A stretch of 16,632 nucleotides of DNA from Thermoanaerobaculia bacterium (GCA_023700825.1 JAMPYE010000029.1:1-16632), one strand, 5' to 3'; shown: positions 7,804-15,268, counted from the stretch's first letter. The notes: generated from the sequence alone by a model not told the origin. Numbers and translations are program-made.

Positions 7804-7817
7804 GCGAAACGTTTCGC
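7804..7817. promoter_or_regulatory. perfect 14-bp palindrome, candidate operator
   Basis: GCGAAACGTTTCGC is its own reverse complement. It is centred between 7810 and 7811 in the 91-bp gap between the divergent CHAT and GGDEF-EAL genes. It ends 19 bp before the GGDEF-EAL ATG and lies just upstream of the possible CHAT -35. Even-length dyads with a central CG and AAACGTTT core are typical of LacI-family operators, but no such regulator is encoded here. Confidence 0.5.
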
Positions 7818-7836
7818 GAACTTGAGCCACTAAAGG

Positions 7837-9903
7837 ATGAGTTCAGGACCAGCGATGCTCGAGGCAACCCACGTGACTCTGACGGCGGGCGCCGTTGGCG
7901 CAGTTCTGACGGCACTGTCGTTCCTATTCCGTACCGACCGCACCGTGGATTCGGCGCGGCGCTGGGCATTGTGCTGGGTGCTTCTCTCGGCGTCGTCGTT
8001 CGCAGCGCTTCTCGCGATCTGGGGAAGTATGGCGATCATGGGCACGCCCCTCGTGCTCGCGCTGTTTGCGGCGCATCTCGCGCTTCTCGCTCTCGGTTAC
8101 TGGGAGACGGCGGGAGGCAACGTGGCGCCGCGGGGCGGCGAAGTCGCGCTGGTCCTCGGATTCGTGCTCGGCGGCGCGGCCGGAATCGCGGGGATCGACG
8201 ATCCGCTGCGGCTGGGCGGTGCCGTGGCGGCGGTCTCGGGCGCGCTGGTTTTCGCAGGGGCGCTGCTCGTCGCCTGGAGGAGTCGAGAGAGTCTGTCGCA
8301 GGGGATGATCACGTTCTCGGTTCTCTCGGCGATTTCGGCGCTTCCGCCGTTCGCCGTCGGGCTCGCGTTATTCGGCGGTGCTCCGAGCCTGACCGCTCTC
8401 CAGTTTCTCGCGCTCCTCGTGTCGCTCCCGACGTTCGGCTGCGCGTTCGTCGTGCTCCTGATGGAGGACTCCCGCCTCGCGGCCGCGTCGACCGCGGCGG
8501 AGCACGAGAGGCTTGCGTACCACGACCCGCTCACCGGGCTGCCGAACCGGATGCTCCTGGAGGACCGGCTCCGGCAGGTGCTCGCTGTGCGAGACCGGGA
8601 AGGCTCGTCATGCGCGCTGCTCTTCGTCGATCTCGATCACTTCAAAGAGATCAACGACTCGCTCGGCCATGCGGCAGGCGACGAGCTCCTTCGTGAGGTT
8701 GCCGCGCGGATCAACTCGGTGCTGCGACTCAGCGACACGCTCGCGCGTTTCGGAGGCGACGAGTTCGTCGTGCTCGTGCCTCGCGTCACGTCCGCAGAAG
8801 ATGCAATGACGGTCGCGTCGAAGCTCATCGAGGCGGTTCGCCGCCCGCTTCGGCTCGCGGGAAGCGACCTGCTGGTGACGGCGAGCGTCGGTATCGCGAT
8901 CTCGCCCGAGCACGGCGCCGACGGCGAGACTCTCGTCAGGAGCGCCGACGCCGCGATGTATCGGGCGAAGCGGCAAGGGCGGAACGACTTCCAGGTGTTC
9001 ACCCCCGCGATGAGCGCGCCGGCGAAAGCGAGGCCCGACCTCGAGGCTCGCCTCCTTCACGGCATCGAGAACGGGGAGCTCGTGCTGCACTACCAGCCCG
9101 TGGTGGGGCTCCGGTCGATGAGGCTTGTCGCAATCGAAGCGCTCGTCCGATGGAATCATCCGCAGATGGGGATGCTGCTGCCGGCGAATTTCGTCGGCGT
9201 CGCGGAGCGCTGCGGCCTGATCGAGCCGATGGGCAGGTGGGTGATCGACCGCGCGCTCTCCGATATCGGGCGGCTGCAGGCCGCGTTCGGCGACGAGCTG
9301 GTCATGTCGATCAACGTGTCGATCGGCCAGGTGACTTCCGCGGGCTTCCCCGACGAGATCGAGGGCGCACTCGCGCGCGCCGGCGTGCCGGCGAGTCGTC
9401 TCGCGCTGGAGTTAGGCGAAGCCGACGCGGCGCGGGAGCTCGACGCGGTCGGAGATGCGCTGGCGCGGCTTCGCGAGCTCGGCGTATCTCTCGTCGTCGA
9501 CGACTTCGGCTCGGGCCTCTCTTCGGTGACGCGACTTGCCCGGATGCCGTTCGAGATCGTGAAGCTCGACCGATCGCTCGTTGCGGGGATCAGCGCCCGT
9601 GGCGGCGAAGATCTCGCACGCGCCGTCATCGAGCTGGCGCACGCTCTCGGCAAGTCGGTGACGGCACAGGGAGTCGAAACCGAATCGCAATTGACGTGGC
9701 TCGCCGCGCTGGGCTGCGACCGGCTCCAGGGGCACCTGATCGGCCACGCGCTCCCGGTCGGCGAGCTGATCCGGGAACGGTCCGAAGCATACGCAACCGG
9801 CAGAATCCGGCGCGAGCTCACGCGGAAGGCCGGCTACGTCGACCTCGGGCAGGCGCTCACGGTTCGGAAGATCGTCGCGAGCACCGACGGATCGGCGAAC
9901 TGA
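7837..9903 (+). CDS. membrane GGDEF-EAL cyclic-di-GMP protein with altered EAL site
   Basis: This 688-residue protein has about seven membrane helices (within 8-31, 43-65, 68-89, 99-118, 126-146, 155-179, 184-208), a GGDEF domain (about 226-390) and an EAL domain (about 400-650). The GGDEF signature 'RFGGDEF' is intact at 304-310, and an RxxD inhibitory-site motif is present at 297-300, so diguanylate cyclase activity with product inhibition is expected. In the EAL domain, EAL (434-436), Asn493, Glu525, Glu528, Asp555-Asp556, Lys576 and Gln631 are present. The usual 'EGVET' reads 'QGVET' (Gln611, codon 9667-9669), replacing a catalytic glutamate, so c-di-GMP hydrolysis may be lost. A start at Met7 (7855) is possible, with AGGA about 8 nt before it. 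The gene diverges from the CHAT gene and converges on the aminotransferase gene 15 bp away. Confidence 0.93.
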   Translation: MSSGPAMLEATHVTLTAGAVGAVLTALSFLFRTDRTVDSARRWALCWVLLSASSFAALLAIWGSMAIMGTPLVLALFAAHLALLALGYWETAGGNVAPRGGEVALVLGFVLGGAAGIAGIDDPLRLGGAVAAVSGALVFAGALLVAWRSRESLSQGMITFSVLSAISALPPFAVGLALFGGAPSLTALQFLALLVSLPTFGCAFVVLLMEDSRLAAASTAAEHERLAYHDPLTGLPNRMLLEDRLRQVLAVRDREGSSCALLFVDLDHFKEINDSLGHAAGDELLREVAARINSVLRLSDTLARFGGDEFVVLVPRVTSAEDAMTVASKLIEAVRRPLRLAGSDLLVTASVGIAISPEHGADGETLVRSADAAMYRAKRQGRNDFQVFTPAMSAPAKARPDLEARLLHGIENGELVLHYQPVVGLRSMRLVAIEALVRWNHPQMGMLLPANFVGVAERCGLIEPMGRWVIDRALSDIGRLQAAFGDELVMSINVSIGQVTSAGFPDEIEGALARAGVPASRLALELGEADAARELDAVGDALARLRELGVSLVVDDFGSGLSSVTRLARMPFEIVKLDRSLVAGISARGGEDLARAVIELAHALGKSVTAQGVETESQLTWLAALGCDRLQGHLIGHALPVGELIRERSEAYATGRIRRELTRKAGYVDLGQALTVRKIVASTDGSAN

Positions 9904-9918
9904 GCCGAGTCGTCCCGC

Positions 9919-11247
9919 CTACGAGCAGCGCTCCATCAGCGCGCGCAGACGCGGGAGGGCGTCGTCGATCTGCTCGAGCGAGACCGCGCCGACCGAGAGC
10001 CGCATCCACCCGTCGTCACGAAAGCGGCCGAAGGCCTGGAATGGAACGACGGCGAAGCCGGCTTCCTCGAGCAGCAGGTGTCGGATCGCGTCGTTCGTGG
10101 TGAACGTCGCGCCGTCGATCGACTTCCCGATCAGGTCGAAGCGCGCGGAGAGGTAGATCGCTCCCTGCGGCGAAATGGCGTCGCAGGGAAGTCCGTCCGT
10201 TTTCATCGCGATCAGGCCGTCGTAGAGACGCTCCAACCGCGCACGGACCGCGGGGATCATCTGCGCGTGGTACTCGCGCACCGCGTCGCTGTTTTCGATC
10301 AGCTGCGCCGTGCCGAGCTGCTCGGCGCGAGGCGCCCATGCGCCCACGTGACCGAGGATGTCCTTCATCCGTGCGGCGACCAGGGGCGGGGCCACCGTCC
10401 ATCCGACCCGGAGCCCGGTCGCGGCGAACGACTTCGAGATGCCGTCGACGAAGATCGTCCATCCCGCGGACTCCGGGACGAGCTCGGGCGGCGTGTGATG
10501 GTGCGCGCCGCCGAAGGTGAGCGCCCAGTAGACCTGGTCCCAGAGCAGGTAAAGCGTCCGCTCACCCGCCGCAGTCCGGCGACGGTTTTCCTCGGCGACC
10601 AGCTCTACGATCTCGCGGAGCTGTTCCTTGCCGAGCACCGTCCCGGTCGGGTTGAGCGGGCTGTTGAGCGCGAGCATGCGTGCCGTGCGGATGTGAGGGC
10701 GCAGCTGCGCGGCGGTCGGGAGAAAGTTGGTGGCGGGACCGGTCTCGACCTCGACCTTCGTTGCCCCGACGAGATGGCAGTAGTGATTGTTGTTCCATGA
10801 GGGAAGCGGGTAGAGCACCTCGTCACCCGGGTCGACGACGGCACGATACGCGGCATAGATGATCGGCCGTGCACCGCTCGCGACGACGACCGTCTCGATC
10901 GGGTAGATCAGGCCGAGCTCCCGCTCGTACTGGTCGACGACGGCGCGACGCAGTTCCAGCATCCCGTCGGAAGGAGGATAGTTGGTCTGACCGGCGCGGA
11001 GCGCCTCCACGATCGCCGTCTCCAGCGTTTCGGGAATCCGGAACTCCTTCGGTGCGAAGTCGCCGACAGTCAGGTTGCAGATCGTCTTTCCGGCCGCCAT
11101 CATCCCGCGGATCTCGCCGGCAATCTTTAGAATCTCCGAGCCGATGAGGCCCATCGCGCAGGTGGAGAGACCGAGCTTCTCCGCGGACGCAGCATCGCCT
11201 GCCGAAGGGAAGAATTCCTGGGCACGGACCGCAGTCGTAGTCGTCAT
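9919..11247 (-). CDS. PLP-dependent aminotransferase, class I/II
   Basis: This is a fold-type I aminotransferase of 442 residues, predicted to be cytoplasmic. It should exchange an amino group between an amino acid and a 2-oxoacid; aspartate- or aromatic-type substrates are typical for this subfamily, but the specificity is not readable. Visible PLP-site features are the 'NSPLNPTG' loop (195-202), Asp237 and Tyr240 in 'LLWDQVYW', the Schiff-base Lys272 in 'DGISKSFAATGLR', and the carboxylate-binding Arg416 in 'WMRLSVG'. The ATG at 11247 was chosen over an upstream start because it gives the normal family N-terminus and avoids a repeat. No Shine-Dalgarno sequence precedes it, and TATTCT lies 9 nt upstream. 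Pyruvate kinase is the upstream neighbour on the same strand (112-bp gap), so separate transcription is likely. Confidence 0.92.
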   Translation of the reverse strand: MTTTTAVRAQEFFPSAGDAASAEKLGLSTCAMGLIGSEILKIAGEIRGMMAAGKTICNLTVGDFAPKEFRIPETLETAIVEALRAGQTNYPPSDGMLELRRAVVDQYERELGLIYPIETVVVASGARPIIYAAYRAVVDPGDEVLYPLPSWNNNHYCHLVGATKVEVETGPATNFLPTAAQLRPHIRTARMLALNSPLNPTGTVLGKEQLREIVELVAEENRRRTAAGERTLYLLWDQVYWALTFGGAHHHTPPELVPESAGWTIFVDGISKSFAATGLRVGWTVAPPLVAARMKDILGHVGAWAPRAEQLGTAQLIENSDAVREYHAQMIPAVRARLERLYDGLIAMKTDGLPCDAISPQGAIYLSARFDLIGKSIDGATFTTNDAIRHLLLEEAGFAVVPFQAFGRFRDDGWMRLSVGAVSLEQIDDALPRLRALMERCS

Positions 11248-11256
11248 GAAGGCGAG

Positions 11257-11262
11257 AGAATA
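11257..11262 (-). promoter_or_regulatory. candidate -10 element of the aminotransferase gene
   Basis: The minus strand reads TATTCT (4 of 6), preceded directly by TG, 9 nt before the ATG. With no ribosome-binding site in between, this fits a leaderless start. Confidence 0.35.
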
Positions 11263-11277
11263 CACCAGGCGAAACGC

Positions 11278-11291
11278 AGGCCATAGGCCAA
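11278..11291 (+). repeat. heptamer repeat, AGGTCAW family, 2 units
   Basis: AGGCCAT and AGGCCAA are followed by a decayed unit. The tract lies 31 bp upstream of the aminotransferase ATG, in the same orientation and at nearly the same distance as the 4352-4379 tract before the sigma gene. On the minus strand both share TTTGGCCTATGRCCTGC, apart from one changed base at the outer edge. Confidence 0.6.
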
Positions 11292-11359
11292 ATGCAGGGT
11301 GAGGAAGGAGGGCCGACGAGGGGCCGGTCAGGCCGGGCGGGGCTGGCACCAGCGATCCG

Positions 11360-12814
11360 CTACACGGTCAACACACTGATTCTCGGAACGTTCTTTTCCG
11401 GGTCGTGGCTGAAGCCGGCGACACGGAGGACGTACTCGCCCGGGACTGCGAGATCGAGCTCGCGGACGAGGCGACGCGAGAGTGCGTCGGCAGCGTCGAG
11501 ATCGGCCGCCTCCACGTGAATCGGCTCGACGCCCCAGTAGAGGTTCATTCGCCGCGCGGCCCGGGCTTCCGTCGTGAGTGCAACAAGCGGTGCGGCCGGC
11601 CGCGCCGAGGCGACGAATCGCGCGGTCGTGCCTGTTCTCGAAATGACGAAGATCGATCGCACGCGCAGGTCGCGAGAGAGTTGCGCCGTCGCGCGTCCGA
11701 CCGCGTCGGGAAGCGCGATCGGCGGGGGAGGCAGATCGTGGTCGGCGATGCTCGAGAATGCGCCCTGGCTCCACAGATACGCCTCGGCGCGTCTGGCCAC
11801 GCGGTCCATCGTCTCCACCGCCTTGACTGGATACGCGCCCGCCGCGGTCTCGGCAGAGAGCATCACGGCGTCGGTGCCTTGCGTCACGGCGTTGGCGACG
11901 TCGGAAACCTCGGCGCGGGTGGGCCGCGAGTTCGTGATCATCGACTCGAGCATCTGCGTTGCGACGATGACCGGCTTGCCTTTCAATCGCCCGAGGTCGA
12001 TCAGCTGCGACTGCGTGATCGGGACGCTCTCGGGCGGGAGCTCGACGCCGAGGTCGCCGCGGGCGACCATGATCCCGTCGGCGGCGTCGAGGATCGCGTC
12101 GATGTTGTCCAGAGCTTCGGGCTTCTCGATCTTCGCGATGATCGAAACGTCGGCGTTGCGGCTCGTGACCAGCTCGCGGAGCGAGAGGACGTCGGCAGCG
12201 GTGCGCACGAACGAGAGCGCGATGAAGTCGACGCCAAGCTCGAGCGCGAAGACCGCGTCGTCGCGGTCCTTCTCCGTGAGCGACGGTGCGGAGACGTTCG
12301 CGCCGGGGAGGTTGATCCCCTTGCGGTCCTTCAGCGTGCCGCCGTCGACCACGGTGCATTCGATCTCCGTGCCGTCCACTCGCTCGACACGCAGTTCGAG
12401 ATTGCCGTCGTCGAGCAGGATGCGATTGCCGCGGGTCACGTCGGACGCGAGCGCTGCGTATTGCGACGGGATGAGCCCCGGGCCGCCGATGACGTCGCGC
12501 GTGGTGACCGTGACGCGCTGATCGCGCTTCAGCTCGATGCTTCCACCGTCGAACTTCCCGCAGCGGATCTTCGGGCCGCACAGGTCGGCGAGGATCGCGA
12601 CCGGCTTGTCACGATGCCCCGCGGCGGCGCGGATGCTCTCGTACGCCCCGCGATGGCCGTCGTGCGTCCCGTGCGACATGTTGAGACGGAAGACGTTCAC
12701 CCCCGCGTCGATGAGTTGACCGAGCAGGTCGAGGCTCGACGAGGCGGGACCGACCGTGGCGACGATCTTCGTTCTCCGTCGCTTGAGAAGGCTCGGCTGT
12801 GCGGCGATGGGCAT
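11360..12814 (-). CDS. pyk: pyruvate kinase
   Basis: Pyruvate kinase makes pyruvate and ATP from phosphoenolpyruvate and ADP in the last step of glycolysis. The 484-residue length is typical of bacterial enzymes. The barrel begins with 'RRTKIVATVGPAS' (13-25) and 'RLNMSHG' (43-49). 'GPKIRCG' (80-86) opens the B domain (about 85-180). The catalytic lysine is Lys228 in 'IIAKIEKPEAL', with Glu230 as metal ligand, followed by 'MVARGDLGVE' (249-258). 'RPTRAEVSDVANAV' (297-310) and 'MLSAETAAG' (318-326) are also present, and the C-terminal domain runs from about 370. GGAG lies 6 nt before the ATG. All expected catalytic segments are present, so this should be an active enzyme. The adjacent aminotransferase could draw on the pyruvate pool, but the 112-bp gap argues against tight coupling. 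Confidence 0.97.
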   Translation of the reverse strand: MPIAAQPSLLKRRRTKIVATVGPASSSLDLLGQLIDAGVNVFRLNMSHGTHDGHRGAYESIRAAAGHRDKPVAILADLCGPKIRCGKFDGGSIELKRDQRVTVTTRDVIGGPGLIPSQYAALASDVTRGNRILLDDGNLELRVERVDGTEIECTVVDGGTLKDRKGINLPGANVSAPSLTEKDRDDAVFALELGVDFIALSFVRTAADVLSLRELVTSRNADVSIIAKIEKPEALDNIDAILDAADGIMVARGDLGVELPPESVPITQSQLIDLGRLKGKPVIVATQMLESMITNSRPTRAEVSDVANAVTQGTDAVMLSAETAAGAYPVKAVETMDRVARRAEAYLWSQGAFSSIADHDLPPPPIALPDAVGRATAQLSRDLRVRSIFVISRTGTTARFVASARPAAPLVALTTEARAARRMNLYWGVEPIHVEAADLDAADALSRRLVRELDLAVPGEYVLRVAGFSHDPEKNVPRISVLTV

Positions 12815-12844
12815 TTCGTTCTCCGGTTGTGAAGTCGTGGAGCG

Positions 12845-12850
12845 ATTCTA
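12845..12850 (-). promoter_or_regulatory. candidate -10 element of pyk
   Basis: The minus strand reads TAGAAT (5 of 6 to TATAAT), 30 nt before the pyk ATG. That leaves room for a short leader carrying the GGAG ribosome-binding site. No good -35 is seen 16-18 bp upstream. Confidence 0.4.
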
Positions 12851-12861
12851 GTCGACTCCTC

Positions 12862-12887
12862 GCACGAAGTGCCTGGGGCAGAGCCCC
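12862..12887 (-). terminator. two tandem small hairpins after the M50 peptidase gene
   Basis: In the minus direction, GGGGC-TCT-GCCCC (12887-12875) is followed by GCAC-TTC-GTGC (12872-12862). They lie between the M50 stop and the pyk promoter, where a terminator would be useful. No U-tract follows, so this is only a possible terminator or a processing structure. Confidence 0.3.
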
Positions 12888-12926
12888 CAAATAGAGCATT
12901 TCGGGCTGATACCGGCGCCAGGAAAA

Positions 12927-14078
12927 TCACTCTGCAGCTTTGACTCCTCGGTCGTCGCCGAGCTCCATGTGAACCGACAGGAAGCCTGCGAGATCCTTGA
13001 GAGTGATGAGGCCGAGCAGCCGCCCCGCGTCGACGACGAGAAGGCGCGAGCGGCCCGACGCCGACATTCGTCCGAGCACCTTCATCGCGTCGGCGTCGGG
13101 CTCGACGGTGTTCTCGTCCGAGCAGGGCTCCGCGATCGAGCCGGTCGTCTGACGGTTCCACTCCTCGCGGGGAAGATCGCGGATGGCGCGCGTCGTCACG
13201 CAGCCGACGAGTCGCTCACCGTCGAGCACCGGGAACATCTTGTGGTGGTAACGATAGACGTACTCCTCGATGAGCTCGGAGACAGCGATCGAACGCTGCA
13301 CGGTGACCGGCTCGGTCGTCATGAAGCGGCTGATGGGCACGCCCTCCAGAAACTGCTTGAGAAGCTGTTGTTGCCAGGTCGACTGCGCCACGCTCCGAAT
13401 GAACATGCCGATCAGGAACCACCAGAGCCCGGAGATGAAGTTGCCGGTCACCAGCGCGAAGACTCCGAGCCCGATGAGCACCATGCCGAAGGCCGAGCCG
13501 GCATCGGAGGCCGTCTTCGTCGCGGAGCGCGGATCGCCGCGCCACATCCAGAGCAGGGCCCGAAGGATCCGGCCTCCGTCCATCGGAAACGCGGGCACGA
13601 GATTGAAGGCGAACAGCAGCGCATTGACCCAGAAGAGATACTGGAAGACCGAGACGACCTGCGCGCTCCAGCCGAGCCAGACGCCGCCATAGGCGAGCAC
13701 GAGAAAGATGGCCGAGATCAGCAGGCTCGCCGCAGGCCCCGCGGCAGCCATGAGCAGTTCGGTGCGCGGGCTCTTCGGCTCCTCGTGCATCTCCGCGACG
13801 CCGCCGAAGATGAAGAGCGTGATCCCCTTGATCGGTATGCCGAATCGCCGCGCGACCATCGCGTGAGCGAACTCGTGAAGAACGATCGAGAGGAACAGCG
13901 CGAGCGTCCCGGCCAGCCCCATCGCGAGATAGGTGTCCGCGCTGAGCCCGGGGTGCATCGAAGGGAAAACCTTCACCGAGAGCGACCACGCGATGAGCAC
14001 GACGATGAAGATCCACGTCGCGTCCGCGCGGACCGCGAACCCGAAGAGCCGGAAGAGCGTGATGGTGCGGCCGAGCAT
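12927..14078 (-). CDS. M50 site-2-protease-type membrane metallopeptidase with CBS domains
   Basis: This is a 383-residue polytopic intramembrane zinc protease. The zinc motif HEFAH is at 68-72 and the third ligand lies in 'NLVPAFPMDGGR' (159-170, Asp167). Membrane segments are seen around 22-36, 48-75, 110-135, 140-163 and 195-225. The C-terminal part (about 247-383) is a CBS-domain pair, which in related proteins binds nucleotides and faces the cytoplasm. No PDZ domain is present, which separates it from RseP. Family members cut membrane-spanning regulators, including anti-sigma factors and pro-sigma factors. The substrate here is unknown. The anti-sigma factor encoded about 9 kb away is a conceivable one, without direct support. 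The ATG at 14078 has no ribosome-binding site, and TACAAC lies 7 nt upstream, so leaderless expression is likely. Confidence 0.93.
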   Translation of the reverse strand: MLGRTITLFRLFGFAVRADATWIFIVVLIAWSLSVKVFPSMHPGLSADTYLAMGLAGTLALFLSIVLHEFAHAMVARRFGIPIKGITLFIFGGVAEMHEEPKSPRTELLMAAAGPAASLLISAIFLVLAYGGVWLGWSAQVVSVFQYLFWVNALLFAFNLVPAFPMDGGRILRALLWMWRGDPRSATKTASDAGSAFGMVLIGLGVFALVTGNFISGLWWFLIGMFIRSVAQSTWQQQLLKQFLEGVPISRFMTTEPVTVQRSIAVSELIEEYVYRYHHKMFPVLDGERLVGCVTTRAIRDLPREEWNRQTTGSIAEPCSDENTVEPDADAMKVLGRMSASGRSRLLVVDAGRLLGLITLKDLAGFLSVHMELGDDRGVKAAE

Positions 14079-14085
14079 CAGGCGA

Positions 14086-14091
14086 GTTGTA
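14086..14091 (-). promoter_or_regulatory. candidate extended -10 element of the M50 gene
   Basis: The minus strand reads TGCTACAAC, an extended -10 (TGn) plus TACAAC, 7 nt before the ATG. No Shine-Dalgarno sequence follows, so the transcript would start at about the start codon. Confidence 0.4.
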
Positions 14092-14109
14092 GCACGACCG
14101 GATGAAAGT

Positions 14110-14144
14110 GATTTCGGATTTCAGATTGCGGATTTCGGATTTGA
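14110..14144 (+). repeat. heptamer tandem repeat, GATTTCR family, 5 units
   Basis: Five units of exactly 7 bp start at 14110, 14117, 14124, 14131 and 14138. All begin with GATT; GATTTCG is the commonest form. The tract is AT-rich against a GC-rich background and intergenic. The 16 bp at 14123-14138 are perfectly complementary to 14258-14273. Confidence 0.8.
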
Positions 14145-14251
14145 AAGGCGCGCACGACGGAAAGCCGGGACTCTTGCGCAGTCTGGGCCAAGTCGACCGA
14201 GCTAGAGGCCACCAGTCGGGTGCATAGTCCTTCCGGACAACCCTCTGCCTC

Positions 14252-14272
14252 TCGATCCCGAAATCCGCAATC
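14252..14272 (-). repeat. heptamer repeat, GATTTCR family, 3 units, inverted
   Basis: On the minus strand GATTGCG, GATTTCG and a diverged GGATCGA follow each other with a 7-bp period. This is the inverse partner of the tract at 14110-14144. The ~119 bp between the arms contain no gene or other recognised element. Confidence 0.7.
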
Positions 14273-14282
14273 TACCCGGCCC

Positions 14283-15065
14283 TCAGGGATCGGCAAAGCT
14301 CACCGTATCCGACCCATGCCCGCTGTAGGTCTTCTCCCTGCGGGTGAAGCTGTCGCGGACGGTGATCGCGTAGTCGAGATCGGTGAGGCCGCCCCAGAAG
14401 ACCCACCAGCGTCCGTTCACGCTGCGGCCGTCGATCAGTTTCACGAAGACTTCCGGGTTGTCGGCGTTGCCGGTTGCTCCGGGGAAGCTGAAGATGCCGT
14501 ACAGCTCGTTCTGCCGCCTCGGTGCAGCCACGAACGTCGAGCCGGTCCTCGGGTCGGTCGCTCGCACACGAAACGAGAACCGGCCGCGAAGGCAGAGCGT
14601 CGTGTCATCGGGAACGCAGAAATTCTCTCGATCGGCGAGCAGGCAGGTGAGGGCGATTCGGTAGCTGCCTTCCGCACCAGCGGGCTGGCCGACGACGCGG
14701 AAGAAATAGGGTCCCGGCTCGAGGACGCGGGTGATCTGCGCGTTCGGAGTTCCGCCGACTCCGTCGTTCGACTCGATCAGCTCCGAATTGCCGTCGAAAA
14801 GGTCGAGCCGCGGATCAAAAACGTCCGACGACGCGGTCACTGTGACCAGAGTCGTCTGCGCGAATACCTGGACCCTCCAGACCGAGGCCCACTCGCCGCA
14901 CGTCGTCATGCAGCCACCCGCGGGCAGCTGCGCGTCGATTCGATTCCCGCACTGCAGCTGCTGCCGCGCGCACGAGAAGAGGTCCGAGCCGATCACTCCC
15001 TGCCCCTGCGATACTGCGGGCAACGCGACGGAAACCAGCACGACCGTGAAAAGAGTGCGAATCAT
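14283..15065 (-). CDS. secreted beta-domain protein of unknown function
   Basis: This is a 260-residue protein with a Sec signal peptide (about 1-22) and no other membrane segment, so it is periplasmic or exported. Residues about 40-141 resemble a PPC-type beta sandwich ('DPRLDLFDG', then 'PGPYFFRVVG' around 117-126). Residues about 145-260 match a C-terminal domain that I recognise from many secreted proteins of Acidobacteriota-like genomes. It starts with 'LCLRGRFSFRV' (147-157) and continues with 'VKLIDGRSVNGRWWVFWGG' (208-226) and an 'ITVRD' strand (234-238). That domain has no known function. Seven cysteines (32, 39, 52, 56, 131, 140, 148) may form disulfides. GGGAGG lies 6 nt before the ATG, a strong ribosome-binding site. 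The tRNA gene is immediately upstream. No enzyme motif is visible. Confidence 0.8.
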   Translation of the reverse strand: MIRTLFTVVLVSVALPAVSQGQGVIGSDLFSCARQQLQCGNRIDAQLPAGGCMTTCGEWASVWRVQVFAQTTLVTVTASSDVFDPRLDLFDGNSELIESNDGVGGTPNAQITRVLEPGPYFFRVVGQPAGAEGSYRIALTCLLADRENFCVPDDTTLCLRGRFSFRVRATDPRTGSTFVAAPRRQNELYGIFSFPGATGNADNPEVFVKLIDGRSVNGRWWVFWGGLTDLDYAITVRDSFTRREKTYSGHGSDTVSFADP

Positions 15066-15113
15066 CGAGCACCTCCCTGGGGCTGGCGACGCGAAACGGC
15101 AGGCGAGCCGTAG

Positions 15114-15119
15114 ATTGTA
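15114..15119 (-). promoter_or_regulatory. candidate -10 element of the secreted-protein gene
   Basis: The minus strand reads TACAAT (5 of 6), 8 nt after the tRNA 3' end and 48 nt before the ATG of the secreted protein. It lies in a 10-bp sequence (15109-15118) repeated exactly upstream of the tRNA at 15264-15273. Confidence 0.4.
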
Positions 15120-15126
15120 AGGCGAT

Positions 15127-15201
<75 letters not shown>

Positions 15202-15228
15202 ACGAAATCACCGGATTCTGGGAAACCA

Positions 15229-15258
15229 GTGACACAGGACTTACATTCTCCCTGTCAC
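15229..15258. promoter_or_regulatory. imperfect dyad in the tRNA-Gln leader
   Basis: GTGACA (15229-15234) and TGTCAC (15253-15258) are complementary, with AGG/CCT continuing the stem after a one-base bulge. If the tRNA is transcribed from the hexamer at 15269-15274, this hairpin would be in its leader. It could also be an operator. Function is unknown. Confidence 0.3.
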
Positions 15259-15268
15259 CCAAGCGTAG

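Noticed and set aside
11248..11349. N-terminally longer form of the aminotransferase starting at 11349
   Set aside because: The extra 34 residues are Pro-rich, cover the heptamer repeat and promoter hexamer, and fall outside the family's usual N-terminus.
11405..12832. Long plus-strand open frame opposite pyruvate kinase (and a similar one at 12969-14105 opposite the M50 gene)
   Set aside because: The minus-strand frames encode full enzymes with catalytic motifs; the opposite frames show only Asp/Arg/Glu-rich shadow composition.
14110..14272. CRISPR array
   Set aside because: The repeats are 7 bp, degenerate, without spacers, and no cas gene is present.
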